From NCBI GenBank assembly GCA_015179025.1, contig WHUX01000104.1:62001-126000 (forward strand): 64,000 nt of DNA, given 5' to 3'. Origin of the DNA: Terfezia claveryi. Lineage: Eukaryota > Ascomycota > Pezizomycetes > Pezizales > Pezizaceae. How positions within the stretch are numbered: position 1 is the stretch's first letter; every line of letters begins with the position of its first letter. The notes under the pieces were generated by a model that saw only the letters and a list, made by a program, of their open reading frames with translations, was not told where the DNA came from and did no database searches. This document shows, one piece after another, positions 1-12,329 of this stretch. Made by a program: the position numbers and the translations under genes.

Positions 1-1959
1 AGCGTGCATTGCGGGACATGGGCATCAACAACGTGGGCTCGGATCAAGTGAGTGAATGTAGTCCCCTGGTCAGGACAGGGCTAATATGTACGGCAAAGCA
101 GCCGGTCGAACTTGGAATCACGAAGTCGTTCGAATTTGTCTCTCAGCTTCGCAGAACTAGTGTGATAGTGAAGCAGTTCAAGGCACAAGGAGCAAATATC
201 TACGTCAAAGGAGCGCCAGAATGTATGCCCGACATTTGCGTACCAGAGTCATTCCCGGAGGATTACCATGAAATCCTAGCGCATTACACACACCGCGGAT
301 ACCGAGTGATTGCATGCGCTACGAAGCACATCTACAAACTGAGCTGGGTGCGCGCGCAGAAGATGAAGCGTACTGATGCTGAAAGCGGGCTTATATTTGC
401 GGGGTTTATTATCTTTGAGAATAAGCTTAAGCCGCAGACGGCGGGTGCACTGAGAGAGTTGGCAAGGGCAGAGATTAGACAGGTTATGTGCACAGGAGAT
501 AATATCCTGACGGCGATTAGTGTGGCGAGGGAGTGTAATTTGATTAGTGAGACTGCGCATGTCTTTGTACCACATTTTGCTGAAGGTATGTGGGGGTTTC
601 CGTGGGAGCTTGATTGACTGCTGACTGATGTTTTGTGAAAGGCGATATGTTGTCTCCACACGCAAGACTCCATTGGGAGAGCGTGAATGATCCAAGTATT
701 ATGCTTGATGAGGATACACTTCGGCCTTTAGAACCACCAGCGGACGGTAACCCTTATGGGATTTCGGATTTGAAGAACTACTCGCTGGCGGTTAGTGGAG
801 ATGTATTCCGGTGGATCATTGACTTTGCTCCACGGGAAGTTCTGCACAGGGTAACTTCTTCATACTGCTCCCAATTATACTGGTCTACAATATCTAACAG
901 CTTGACTGTAGATGCTCATCTGCGGGCAAGTCTTTGCACGCATGTCTCCCGACGAAAAACACGAGCTTGTTGAGAAGTTGCAAAGCATAGACTATACTGT
1001 GGGCTTTTGTGGTGACGGAGCCAATGATTGCGGTGCTCTCAAGGCAGCAGATGTGGGTATCTCACTATCTGAAGCAGAAGCTTCTGTTGCTGCGCCATTT
1101 ACAAGCCGAGTGTTTGATATCTCGTGTGTACCAAGGGTTATCAGGGAGGGAAGAGCGAGTTTGGTTACGAGCTTTAGCTGTTTCAAATATATGAGCTTGT
1201 ATAGTGCAATCCAGTTTACTACAGTGAGCATTCTTTACAGGAGGGCGAGCAACTTGGGGGATTTTCAGGTATGTCCACGCTCCGCACCATTCTATGGTTA
1301 CCCATGCAGTGTTGCTAAAGTGTAGTCAATAGTTTCTCTTTATCGACCTCTTCCTCATTCTCCCCATCGCCGTTTTCATGGGCTGGTCCGGCCCGTTCCC
1401 CACCCTCTGCCCCAAGCGCCCCACCGCGTCCCTCGTCTCCCGTAAAGTCCTCACCCCCCTTCTTGGTCAAATTTTCCTCACCTTCATCTTACAACTGCTT
1501 GTCCTCAAAGCAGTGCAATCCCAGCCATGGTACATTACTCCCAAGATTGGCGTTGATAAATCACAAATTGCAAATAGCGAGAATACAGCGCTGTTTTTGG
1601 CTAGTAGTTATCAGTATATTCTTGCGGCGGTGGTGTTGAATGTGGGGCCGCCGTATCGAGAGAAGATGAGTAGGAATGTGCCGTTTGTGTGCACGGTGGC
1701 GGCAGCGTTGGGGGTGAGCACGTGGTTGGTAGTGTATCCTGGGGGTTGGGCGACGGAGGTGATGCAGTTGACATGGATGAGTAGCGATTTTAAGGCGCTG
1801 CTGCTGGTGCTGGCGGCGGTGGGGTTCGGGGTGAGTTATTGGGCAGAGAAGAATTTCTTTTTGAAGTTGGCGGGGTGGGTGGGATGGCTGAGGAGGAAGG
1901 GGGGAGGGGGGGAAAAGAGGAAGATGTGGAAGGTTCTGGAGGGGGAGATGAGGATATGA
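1..1959 (+). CDS. YPK9: P5-type cation-transporting ATPase, 3' part (YPK9/ATP13A2-like)
   Basis: This is the C-terminal 573 residues of a P5B P-type ATPase; the 5' part, with the phosphorylated Asp (DKTGT), lies outside the window. Proposed exons are <1-47, 102-585, 642-850, 912-1268 and 1333-1959; the joins keep frame. Visible family signatures are [20 protein letters not shown] and VKGAPE (nucleotide-binding domain), [20 protein letters not shown], and the hinge [20 protein letters not shown], followed by hydrophobic C-terminal segments (from about 1170) that should form the last membrane helices. Known P5B members sit in vacuolar or lysosomal membranes and are linked to polyamine and metal handling; function here is by family. 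The last 30 codons are Lys/Gly-rich and cytosolic-looking. Nothing in the visible part is broken. Confidence is high for the family, moderate for the exact donors. Confidence 0.92.
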
Positions 1960-3095
1960 GAGAAGGGGTGGGGTGGGAGTATTAAATAAGACAGACTTTG
2001 TCATAGCGGGAGTTATTTGGATATCTTCAGTTTTGATATCTTGGTACGACTGTGGGAGATGGTTATAATTTCATGTTGTGCGTGGCATATAGACTGGCTG
2101 CTTGTGAGTGGTGTAGTGGAGCATTTGATGGATCAAAAGGGGTCTCTGCCGATCTTTTATATTTGAGATTGTCAACTGTGATATATTCCAATTACCCTGA
2201 GATGGTGCACTGCATGCGGACCGCCCTGCCACAATAACCGACTAGTCCCCAACACGCTGGCTATAGAAAATCCATGCATGTATTCTATACGTACTTACAA
2301 CAGCATCATCTCCTTCCCCCACTGTTCCCAATGGGGCCCCCCCCAATTTTCCTCTGCTACCGATTACAAGCAATCGCGAGAACTCTCCGGCGGGGAGAAG
2401 GGGGGAAAGGGAGGTGGGGGGGGAGGGGCGGAGAAATTGAATGCTGAAATTTGAGAAGGATAAGGGAGGAGGGAGGCAATATAAATTTCGATCCTTAATG
2501 CTCCCAAGGGTGTCTGCGGCCGAGGAGGACAGCGCCGTCTTTCTTTGCACGGTACATCAAGAAGAACCTATGGGAAACACCCACAAGTTGTGAGCGGGTG
2601 AGGCTGGAAAGGGGGGAGGGGAAAACACACCACATTGATGCACCGAGCGCGGTCGCGGCAAAGCGATAGAATGGTCTGACGGGGTGAATGCGTATGGGGT
2701 GCTCTCCTGGGCCTGGGGGGTGGTGGTGGGCGCCGGCCATTATTTTTCGGGCTGGATTGTTGTGGTGGTTAGTATGTTTGTATTTCAGAGGCCATGACAG
2801 CGGCTTACGTTGCTTGCTTGTGCGGTGAGTGGAGTGGAGTGGAGTGGAGTGGGGTGGAGATATGTCGTTACCCGGAGGTGCGATGTTTCGCGCTGTTTGG
2901 CAGAGCCTTGGCGCGGAAGGCCAAGCTTTTTGCGTTGCCAGGGCGTTACCGTTACCCCTGCTACATTGACTCAACTATGGCGGGGTCAGACTAGTAACTC
3001 TATATTACAAGACTCATCCCAACCCCATCTCTCCTTCTCATCTGCAAGTTGCAAAGATAACCTTTTTCATATCCGGAGACTCAAGTTTCCCGGCA
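1960..3095. other. Intergenic region between P5 ATPase and SerRS
   Basis: No convincing gene. It holds G-rich tracts around 2397-2430, a GGAGT pentamer microsatellite at about 2827-2852, and the presumed 3' UTR of the ATPase and 5' region of the synthetase gene. Open frames here are short, compositionally biased and overlap on both strands. Confidence 0.6.
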
Positions 3096-4732
3096 ATGCT
3101 CGACATCCTCTCCTTCATTGAGGAAAAAGGCGGCAACCCCGAATTGATCCGGGAGTCCCAGCGCCGCCGCCATGCGCCTGTGGATATTGTTGACCAAGTC
3201 ATTACCCTGTACGATGGCTGGAGGCGCGGTACGCTATTACTCTCTTATCCTTTCCCTCCCAACACCGCCCCAACTTCCTCCAACTGGGTGGATGTTTTAG
3301 ATCTAACGCTCACATCCCGCAGCACAATTTGCCGTCGACCAGAAAAACAAAGAGATCAATGCGACACAAAAGGAAATCGGGCAGAAGCGAAGGAGCAAGG
3401 AGCCAGCTGATGAGCTGATTGCAAAGAAGACACAGTTTGAGGCGGAGAAGAAGGAGCTGGAGGGGGTGGCGGCGGAGAAGGAGGTTGAGCTGAAGAGGAA
3501 GGTGGTTAGCATTGGCAATTTGGTGCACGATAGTGTGCCAGTTAGTGATAATGAGGTAACATTGCATTGCTCCCTCTCTCCCTCTACAAACAGTATACAT
3601 CTAGGGCCAGGTGCTAAGCAGCATGGCATGACAACAGGACAACAACGAGCTTATCCGCACATGGACCCCCGAGGGCGTCAAGGTCGAAAAGCGAAACTGC
3701 CTCTCCCACCACGAGGTGCTCACGCGAATAGACGGGTATGAAGCCGAGCGCGGAGTCAAGGTTGTGGGCCACAGGGGATACTTTCTCAAGCAGTGGGGTG
3801 TCTTTCTCAACCAGGCTCTCATCAACTACGGTCTGGAGTTTCTCATAAACAGAAAGATTGGTGACAAGACATACACCCCTCTGCAGACCCCGCAATTCAT
3901 GAACAAGGACATGATGGCAAAGACAGCCCAGCTGGAGCAGTTCGATGAGGAGCTGTATAAAGTTGTTGATGGAGATCAGGAGAAATACCTCATTGCCACC
4001 AGCGAGCAGCCCATCTCTGCCCTCCACGCTGACGAGTGGATTCTTAAACCCGATCTCCCAATTGCATATGCTGGATACTCCACCTGCTACCGCCGTGAAG
4101 CTGGGTCTCATGGAAAAGACGCCTGGGGCATTTTCCGCGTGCACCAGTTTGAAAAGATTGAGCAGTTTGTCATTACGGAGCCCGAAAAGTCCTGGGAGGC
4201 GTTTGACGAGATGATTGCTACCAGCGAAGCGTTCTACCAATCCCTCAACATACCCTACCGAATCGTCGCAATCGTCTCTGGGGCGCTCAATAATGCCGCT
4301 AGCAAGAAGTATGATCTTGAAGCGTGGTTCCCGTTCCAGGGAGAGTACAAGGAGTTGGTCTCTTGCAGTAATTGCACGGATTACCAGAGCAGGAGGCTGG
4401 AGATTAGGTTTGGGACAAAGACGCAGACGGAGATGGGCAAGAAGTATGTGCATTGCTTGAATAGTACGCTGTGTGCCACGGAGAGGGCGTTGTGTTGTTT
4501 GATGGAGAATTATCAGACTGGGGAAGTGAGTTTCCTTTCCCTTCCCCCTGGTGGTGGTGGTGGTGGTGAAGGATTTTGCTGACGGCGAGGGTGGATGCAG
4601 GGCATGACTATTCCGGAGCCGCTGAGGAAGTATATCCCCGGCAACCCTAGCTTTATCCCGTTTACGAAGGAGCTACCGAAGAATACTACTAGCGCGAAGA
4701 GGAATATGGTTGTGGGTAAACCTAAAGCTTAG
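3096..4732 (+). CDS. SES1: Cytosolic seryl-tRNA synthetase
   Basis: Charges tRNA-Ser with serine in the cytosol (class II aminoacyl-tRNA synthetase). Proposed exons are 3096-3228, 3323-3555, 3638-4525 and 4601-4732, giving 461 residues, close to the fungal family size. The start [20 protein letters not shown] is typical of eukaryotic SerRS. Residues 30-115 form the long antiparallel coiled coil that grips the tRNA-Ser variable arm. The catalytic core has motif 2 ([20 protein letters not shown]) and motif 3 ([20 protein letters not shown]), and the C-terminal part reads [14 protein letters not shown]. The frame closes at TAG 4730-4732 straight after GKPKA; the same frame then continues for 21 acidic, coding-like codons to a second TAG at 4796-4798, so the tail may have been shortened recently. 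A tRNA-Ser gene lies 14 kb away, but that is probably coincidence. Confidence 0.95.
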
Positions 4733-5384
4733 GGTGCTGAGGGGGCGGCTGTGGCAGGGCAGGAGAGTGGGAATGAGGAGGGCGAGACGAAGAACTAGAG
4801 TTGGTTCTGGTGGGCCGCCGCTGTGCCTTTCATGTGGCTTTGTGGCTTCTTTGATATTTATGGGAGGTTGGGAGGCGGTTCATGATTTTTTTTTTTTTGT
4901 GGGGTTTCTTCAAATGTGGCTAGATGGGGACGATACCATGAAATGGAGTTTGGAGGGAAAAAGGAATTTCCAAACAACATATAATGTGAGTTGGCCAGAC
5001 ACAATGTTTTGCTAGATTGGCCTGCTAGAGCGAGCGAGGGTTCTTGCTTAAATATCAGCGCTGGGAAATAAACTTGGAAAATAAATGGTGAATAGACGGT
5101 GAATAAACGGTGGATAAACGGTGGATAAACAGCCGGCATCTCTTGTGTTTTGATACTGGGGCTGGGCTTATCTGATGCATCTTATCTCGTCCCACCTCCT
5201 GGTGAACTTCAACTCAAAGAACCAAACTGTTGCAGAGCCATCCCCCCCCCCCCACCACCATCACCACCAGCATACACTTATATACCTTCATTGCATCGCC
5301 AACATCAACCTGCCAGACAATCTCCGCCACCCCCTCTCCCTCTCCTTCCCCGCTATAGAACAATCGCACTGACCCGCCCCCGCC
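4733..5384. other. Intergenic region between SerRS and ELP3
   Basis: The first 66 bases continue the SerRS reading frame as a possible former tail (4733-4798). The rest holds a T-run at about 4887, four near-copies of an 'ATAAACGGTG' motif at about 5090-5130 (a short decayed tandem repeat), a C-run at about 5241-5254, and the pyrimidine-rich presumed 5' UTR of ELP3. I see no gene. Confidence 0.6.
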
Positions 5385-7210
5385 ATGGTGGCCACTACCA
5401 CCCCCACCTCCTCCGACCGCAAGCCCACCAAAACCCCAAAAAATTCCTCACTCCTCTCCACCCCCGAGCAAGAGCGCTTCCTCCGTGCCACCTCCGAGAT
5501 TGCTGCGCACCTCATCTCCCTGCACGAGTCCCAATCCTCGCTCGACATCAACCTCAATGCCCTCCGAGGCCAGGTTTCGCGGAAGTACCGCCTCAGCACC
5601 ATCCCCCCGCTCACATCCATCATCGCGGCCATTCCGGAGCACTACAAGAAGTACCTCCTCCCTAAGTTAATCACCAAGCCGATCCGTACCAGCTCGGGGA
5701 TTGCCGTGGTGGCGGTCATGTGTAAGCCCCACCGCTGCCCGCACATTGCCTATACGGGGAATATATGCGTTTATTGCCCCGGTGGCCCGGACTCGGATTT
5801 TGAATATAGCACGCAGAGTTATACAGGGTACGAACCGACGAGTATGCGCGCCATCAGGGCTAGGTATGATCCGTTCGAGCAGGCCCGCGGGAGAGTAGAC
5901 CAGCTCCGCGGGCTGGGGCATAGCGTGGATAAAGTCGAGTACATCATCATGGGGGGCACGTTCATGTCCCTCCCGGAATCATACAGAGACTGGTTCATCA
6001 GCTCCCTGCATAATGCGTTGTCGGGGTACACGGGGCATAATGTTGACGAGGCGGTCCAGTTTGCGGAGCAATCCATGACTAAATGCGTTGGAATCACAAT
6101 TGAGACTCGCCCGGACTACTGCCTGGATCAACATCTCTCAGACATGCTCCGGTATGGTTGCACCCGGCTCGAAGTCGGTGTGCAGTCCCTCTATGAAGAT
6201 GTCGCCCGCGACACAAATCGCGGGCACACCGTCAAGTCTGTCTGCGAGACGTTCCGCCTCGCAAAGGATGCGGGTTACAAGGTCGTCAGCCACATGATGC
6301 CAGACCTACCTAACGTCGGCATGGAGCGCGACCTAGCCCAGTTCACCGAGTATTTCGAAAACCCAAATTTCAGAACAGACGGCCTGAAGATCTACCCGAC
6401 ACTAGTTATCCGTGGAACGGGGCTATACGAACTCTGGCGGACAGGGAGGTATACGAATTATACGCCCAATGCATTGATTGATCTTGTAGCGAGGATTCTG
6501 GCGTTGGTGCCCCCGTGGACGAGGATATATAGGGTCCAGAGGGATATCCCCATGCCGCTTGTGACGTCCGGAGTCGAGAATGGGAATCTTCGCGAGCTAG
6601 CACTCAGCAGAATGAAGGACTTTGGCACAACCTGCCGCGATGTCCGAACGCGCGAAGTAGGCATTACCGAAATAAAACAGAAAATCCGCCCGGACCAGGT
6701 CGAGCTCATTAGGCGCGACTACTACGCCAACGACGGATGGGAGACGTTCCTCTCGTACGAGGATCCAAAGCAGGATATTTTGATTGGGCTGCTGCGCCTG
6801 AGGAAGTGTGGGAGCGCGACGTTTAGACCGGAACTGAAGGGACAAAGGACGAGTTTGGTCAGGGAGCTACATGTCTATGGGAGTGCGGTTCCGGTGCATG
6901 AGAGGAATCCAAGGAAGTACCAACATCAGGGGTTTGGGACGTTGTTGATGGAGAAGGCGGAGAGGATTGCAAGAGAGGAGCATGGAAGTGAGAAGATTAG
7001 TGTGATTAGTGGGGTCGGCGTGAGGAGTTATTATGCGAGGTTGGGATATTGGTTGGATGGGCCGTGAGTTTCCTCCCTTCTGTGGGATTGTGGTGTCGGG
7101 TGGGCTGTGGATGAAGTAGCGGCTAATACGTGCGTGTCGGTGGTAGGTATATGTCGAAGGAGTTGAAGCAGGATGATGATGAGGGGGAGGAGGATGAAGA
7201 TGGAGTCTGA
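5385..7210 (+). CDS. ELP3: Elongator complex catalytic subunit Elp3 (radical SAM / GNAT)
   Basis: Catalytic subunit of Elongator, which starts carboxymethylation of the tRNA wobble uridine and was first described as a histone acetyltransferase. Exons are 5385-7063 and 7147-7210 (580 aa), with a GTGAGT donor and GTAG acceptor, so the protein ends after LDGPYMSKEL with an acidic tail. The radical-SAM centre has the CX9CX2C iron-sulfur motif at C118, C128 and C131, next to [20 protein letters not shown]. The middle carries the family blocks [18 protein letters not shown] and [15 protein letters not shown], and the C-terminal GNAT domain has the acetyl-CoA loop [15 protein letters not shown] and [15 protein letters not shown]. 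The first 30 residues are Thr/Ser/Lys-rich and poorly conserved. Length matches the family (about 550-580). No defects seen. Confidence 0.97.
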
Positions 7211-8014
7211 GAGCGGAAGCAGCGGAGAGTTCAGGGTAACGTGGGTATATACAACATTTGTAAAAAAGTATGCTAAGGTAGGTTATTACATTTACGTTGG
7301 GACTACTTTTATTCTTTTTTTTTGGGCTGGGAGGGACGGGATGCGGGACGGCGTATATTGGCGTTTATATGTTACTCGTTTTCATGTAATTTATTTTGAT
7401 ACAAAAAAGCGAATGCAATTAAAAAAGAAGGAGGTAATGCGTGTCGTGTCGTCTCGTGTCGCAGCTTATCTGCAATATATCCAGATAGCTTCAGGGTAAC
7501 ACCATTAGTTGGTGTTTGAGGGGGGTGGTGGCCCCCATGGAGAAGAAACTTTTAGCCCTATCTATCCGCCTGGCATTTTTATTTCATATAATATATATTT
7601 ATAGGACATATATAAAATTAAAAATTATGTAGTTATTACAACAGCATTACAACAACATTACAACAACTTGCTCTTCTCTTTTCATAAAAGCAAACTGCGC
7701 ATTATTTACAGAGAATGTGAGCGAGGAGAGAGAGGATCGGGGTTCGGGATTCCTTCCCAACCAACGTTACTTATATTTACCCCTCGAAATAACACCCTTT
7801 CGCATCATATTCATATATATATCCATCAAAATAGTTATATACAGTAACTATGACTACTATGACTATTCCTCCCGAATCAGGCATTTTCTCGATATAATAA
7901 TACTCAAATAGCATAAACCATATAATCTCTGTAAAAAAAATAAATAAAATAAATAAAAAAAAACCGAACAAATAGCTCCCAGCTTCTATTGCAGTCACTT
8001 CCTCCGCCGTGCCT
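7211..8014. other. Convergent intergenic region, AT-rich
   Basis: This is the shared 3' region of ELP3 (plus strand) and the caspase-like gene (minus strand). It is AT-rich with T- and A-runs (7310-7322, 7934-7965) and a short GTCGTGTCGTCTCGTGTCG imperfect repeat near 7443. No gene is supported. Confidence 0.6.
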
Positions 8015-10417
8015 CTAGACATCCCTAATAGTGACCTGCAACAGCCAGTACTTCTCATACCCGGCCCTCTCACCATCATTCACAGCAGGTAAATCATCCC
8101 CCCTAGTCCCAGGCACAGGATCCAATTCCGCCAACACCTTCGGAGCCGGTTCTGTCAATACCAACTCCGCTCTCTGTCTTACGGGCTGCCCCACCTCTCC
8201 CTCAGCTCCCAGCTCCGGCAGCTCCCAACTCTTGAACCCAGTGCTAGATTGATATACTACCGCCTTGACCACATCCATCCCTGCTCCGCCCTGTGGAATC
8301 TTTCTCTTGAAGGTAATCTCCCTGAAATGCCCAATGTCGACAGATTCAAACTGCCCTTGCTGGGGGTAAATCTGCCTCACACCAAAGTTGGGCGAGAAGT
8401 GGAAGAGGGCCATGTTGACGTGCAATTTATTGTATTCGCTGATGTATTCGAGATTGGTGCTGAATTTAAGCCCGATTTTTTCAACGCTGGTCTCACCTTC
8501 GACGGGTGCTGAGAAGGGCGTTGAATGTTAGTATGTTTCATTTTAAGGGGAGGTTTAGGATGAGAGATGTATACCTCTTTCTGTTTGTTTCAGGGTGAAC
8601 AAATCGGTATTTTCAAAGTCAGTGGTGGTTCTTACGTTGTCTAGCCAGGTGCGGTATTGTGAAATCTGAATGATATCCCGCAAAGCCTTATCCATACCAT
8701 CCGCCTGGGCTAACAAAGCCCCGCTTGAGCCCCCGTCATACACAGCATATTTACCATCGCTGTATCTCACCTGGAAGTCTTCCCTTACGGGAGTACTGTC
8801 TTCGGACACAACCAACAACGGAATCTCAGCCCGCACATATGTGTTTCTCTTCCCATGCCATGGAGAGGGAATCGATGAACCTCCCGCTGTCATGAGGCGA
8901 ACATATTTGACGTTAGCAGACGGTCCAGCGACGAGCACAGCCTGGCATCCTGAAGGCCACGGATATGTGATATCCTGAGGTGGCATTTTATTGACCTTAA
9001 ACCAATCCGGGAATTTGTCATAGTATGCCTTCATGAGGTTACTTGCACGGATGTGCTGCTCCTTAGAAACATTTTTGAATAAGGTCATATCCGGTGAACC
9101 AACGACCCTGACAACCGACGCAATGGTGCCCACTTCCGTTATTACGACTCGGACCTGAGCTTCTGAAGGCGGGGTATTGAGGTTGTCGTCCCAGAGATAT
9201 ACAGCATACTCTGACCCCTGTTGGACACCGTGTGCGGATCCTGCGCGCAGGATCAGTGTCGGGAGATCATCGTTCTGCTCATCTGTATCAAAAGGCTTGA
9301 ATGTGAGGTGAGAGTTGCCAAAGGGGATGGCGCTGATTGGGATTCCCACTACTTGTTCTGCGGCGGTATTGTTGGAAAGAAAACCCCTACCCACATCGCC
9401 CAGCAGTACCGGGGTCTGTAACATTGGCTCCCGATGCGTAACTTGTTCGTATTCGTTGGTGAGTACATATTCCCGCTTTCCATAGACCCTATCAAATACA
9501 TTTCGAAATACCATTCCCAACGAAGTCTCATTAATATTCCTGGCAATTCGTAAAGTATCCACAAGAGCACTCGTGAGCCTCCCACCGCCATTAATTTCCC
9601 AGCTAAGCTCATGCGCCAGACACCCCGTCCAGATTTCATAGCCAAATGGTTTCACCAGCCACTGATGTCTGGGCACATTCTCCGTTCGGTCCTGCATGGT
9701 GTTCCAGTGGTTTTGCAAATCCTCGAGGGACACCCCTGGCACCACTTCCCCTCCAGTTGTGACCCTCCCAAGGGGCCTGTCCAAGTGATATTTCTGCTTC
9801 TCAGCCTCAAGATTTTTAGTCTCCTGGGGGCTGAGCTTTTGTGCCATGGTTTTGAAGATGGTATAACGAGCGCGGAGTCCCGAAGTAAGAAATGCCTCTT
9901 GCTGCCTAGGGTCCGGATCCCTAAAGGCACCGCCAGAGTAACAACTGTCCAGCACTACTGTGAGCTTGCACTTTGTCTCCACAATCTTGTTCAAAAGATA
10001 GCTTAGTTCGAAGTCTCTAAGTTCTCGACCCCCAGATATAAAGGCGTCCATGGGTGCTAATGTCTCATCCATTCGAGTTTCCTTCCCACGCCAATCTGGC
10101 ACAATACTCCACACCCTGTTCCCATGGCCCGAATATGTGATTAAGACTTGGTCGCCCTCCCGGCACTCTTTGGAGAGCTTGAGCAATGCGTTGGTAATAT
10201 TTTCATAAGTAGCGATATTATCTGTATTGCGTTCTACAGCCCGGTTACTGTGGCCGTCTTTCGTGGATGTGAGTCGCTTGATTTGGGTAGCGGGGACGGA
10301 GAGTACCTCGGTGAGATATGAGATGAAAGAGTCACAGTCACCGACGGCGCCAGAGAGGCTGACCGAGTTTGGGTAAAAGTCAATGCCAATGCAAACGGCG
10401 AAAATTCGGGGAGCCAT
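8015..10417 (-). CDS. Caspase-fold cysteine protease with C-terminal beta-rich domain
   Basis: Predicted soluble protease of the caspase/metacaspase superfamily (clan CD). Exons are 10417-8575 and 8508-8015. The intron at 8509-8574 has a GTATAC donor and a TACTAAC branch site, and the product is 778 aa. The N-terminal p20-like domain begins IFAVCIGIDFYPN and shows the catalytic dyad: His98 in TYSGHGNRVW and Cys159 in VVLDSCYSGGAF. About 470 further residues follow with no recognised catalytic motif; the end (LHVNMALFHFSPNFGVRQIYP) resembles the beta-rich region that follows caspase domains in other multidomain proteins (DUF4384-like; inference). There is no signal peptide or membrane segment. 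It is transcribed away from the TPR-CHAT gene at 12330, with start codons 1.9 kb apart. Whether it cleaves after Arg/Lys (metacaspase) or another residue cannot be read here. Confidence 0.88.
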
Positions 10418-12329
10418 TTGTATATATCTCGCTAATCAGAGTGTGAGAGTATGTAATGAAGGAAGTATGAACAAAATCAAAGATAGGAAGTTTTGCTGGG
10501 GCCAGGCTCTGGAAGGAGGAGGGTCTGATTGTGAGGGATGGTCTTCCATGCAGCAGAAACGGGTTGATGGGTTATCCTGATGGCAGAGCGGGCACCAGGG
10601 GGGGTATGATGCACAAATCAAAATGAAGATTCACTGGACAGGATAGAATAATTGTGTACTCACGTCTGAGGGGCAGTGCTCGAGATGGCAAGTGCAGGAT
10701 AAAATCCTCTAAGAAATGGCTTGATCACGGTGCAATGTAAAGATGTCTGTTCACCCGTCGTTGTAAAGCCCCAATACTCACTGCTGACTAGAAAGATTGG
10801 TGACTGGGGTTTTATACCCAACACAGCCCACAGCCAGCGGTGTATAAACCATGTGAATCACCTTGACCTTAGAGATGAGTGCACCCTCCTCTGCCATATT
10901 CCTATACGGCCCATCACCCTCCGAGGCTTTCCCCCGCAATGATGCACTCAGCCCAGTCCAGGTGCCAACGAACGGATGCGGGTCTGCACGTTTTTCTTTC
11001 GTGTCTGATTATCAGGTATTAGCTTATGAGGTAAAAATACAATCTCGATACACCTGAGGAAGGAGGCCTGCCGTGACGATCAAGTTCTGCAATCTCATCT
11101 GAGTGATACTGTAACACCGATTTCAAACCCGGCTATGCATATACAAATTCATGCATTGCTGCCGTTCAGCTTCATTTGCAGGTTGAACTGCGGGGTAACT
11201 TGATATTGCGGTACCAACGACTTTAGCTTTTGCGGGTATTTCCGTTTCAGAAATACGGTTGTGTTCTCCAGACACTGTAGATGTGACATGAAATCTGATG
11301 TGATGAACCCCACCACGATCGAGAGGCGAGAATCAAATGACGTCGATTATGTAGCCTCCGCTCAATCAACATGGTTAATCCAAGGGCATCCATCATGTCA
11401 ATCGTCAATCGGCACAGCTCACGAATACCAAAGTACGACTTCTCTGCTGAACCCATGTAGGTATGTACCGTAGGTGTTTGTCCTCGGCTGATCTATGGCT
11501 ATGCATACTTGTATATGGCAGGTGGGGGATGGAGGGTATGTACCAGTCTATTGTCCAATCGTCCAATCAGCTGCGTAGGAACACCCCTGAGCTTTTGATA
11601 TTGAACAAATATTTGGTTTCTGGCTTCGTGAGGGGTAGGTAGGTAAAGCTCTGGGTTCGACATTGTGTGGCATTTTAGTATTGATGGTCTTAACCAACAC
11701 CCAGGTGAATGAAGCTTCAAAGTTCATGAATCGTGATCAGTACTACATAGGTAGTACTACCGGTACTCATCGCTGTGGTATTGATACATACTCAGATTCT
11801 CCAACCGCCTGCTGAGGGACACACCTTACACTTTCCCTTCGACTGGATCTCGTCATCTGCTCTCTGTAAGAAAAAAATCTCCTTCGCCCATGCAATGCAT
11901 GCATGCATGCACCATGCATCCTAATGCCTCTCCCCAGCTTTGCATCTGCTCTCACTGTGGCCAGCGGGCTTGAAACCGCAGGCAGTTTGTTGTATGTACG
12001 ATTTGTAGGCGGAGCTATGCCCTTATCCTTATGACATAAATCCAGTCTCACAACCTATGATGGTTGTATGTATATATTGCCCAGTATCAATCAATCACTC
12101 CACACCTACCGGTAGCCTTTGAAGCCTCGCCCTCGGTCCTTCAGAAGATCACATACGTACGGCCATCCGCCAACCCACCTCCGGTTTTTCTTAAGGGGCT
12201 CCAGACTGCATCCGGGACAGTTTGGGAACACTCATTATCTTTTCCTCACCTATTGTCCTGTCCTGCCTTACGATTCTGTCCCGGGTATGCTATGCTGCCT
12301 AACAGCTCGTCTTAAAAACCAAAATACAA
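10418..12329. promoter_or_regulatory. Divergent promoter region of caspase-like and TPR-CHAT genes
   Basis: A 1.9-kb interval separates the start codons of two divergently oriented clan-CD-type protease genes, so it must hold both promoters. Visible elements are an ATGC tetranucleotide tract at about 11890-11915, TATA-like stretches near 12069, and pyrimidine-rich sequence before 12330. Open frames here are short and unconvincing. No specific operator or factor site can be assigned by eye. Confidence 0.5.

Noticed and set aside
3614..4453. 279-codon minus-strand frame opposite SerRS
   Set aside because: It is the antisense shadow of a conserved exon; no motif or start context supports it.
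7064..7146. ELP3 ending at the TGA in the first exon (7065-7067)
   Set aside because: The stop lies within a GTGAGT donor; splicing to 7147 restores the conserved GPYMSK end.
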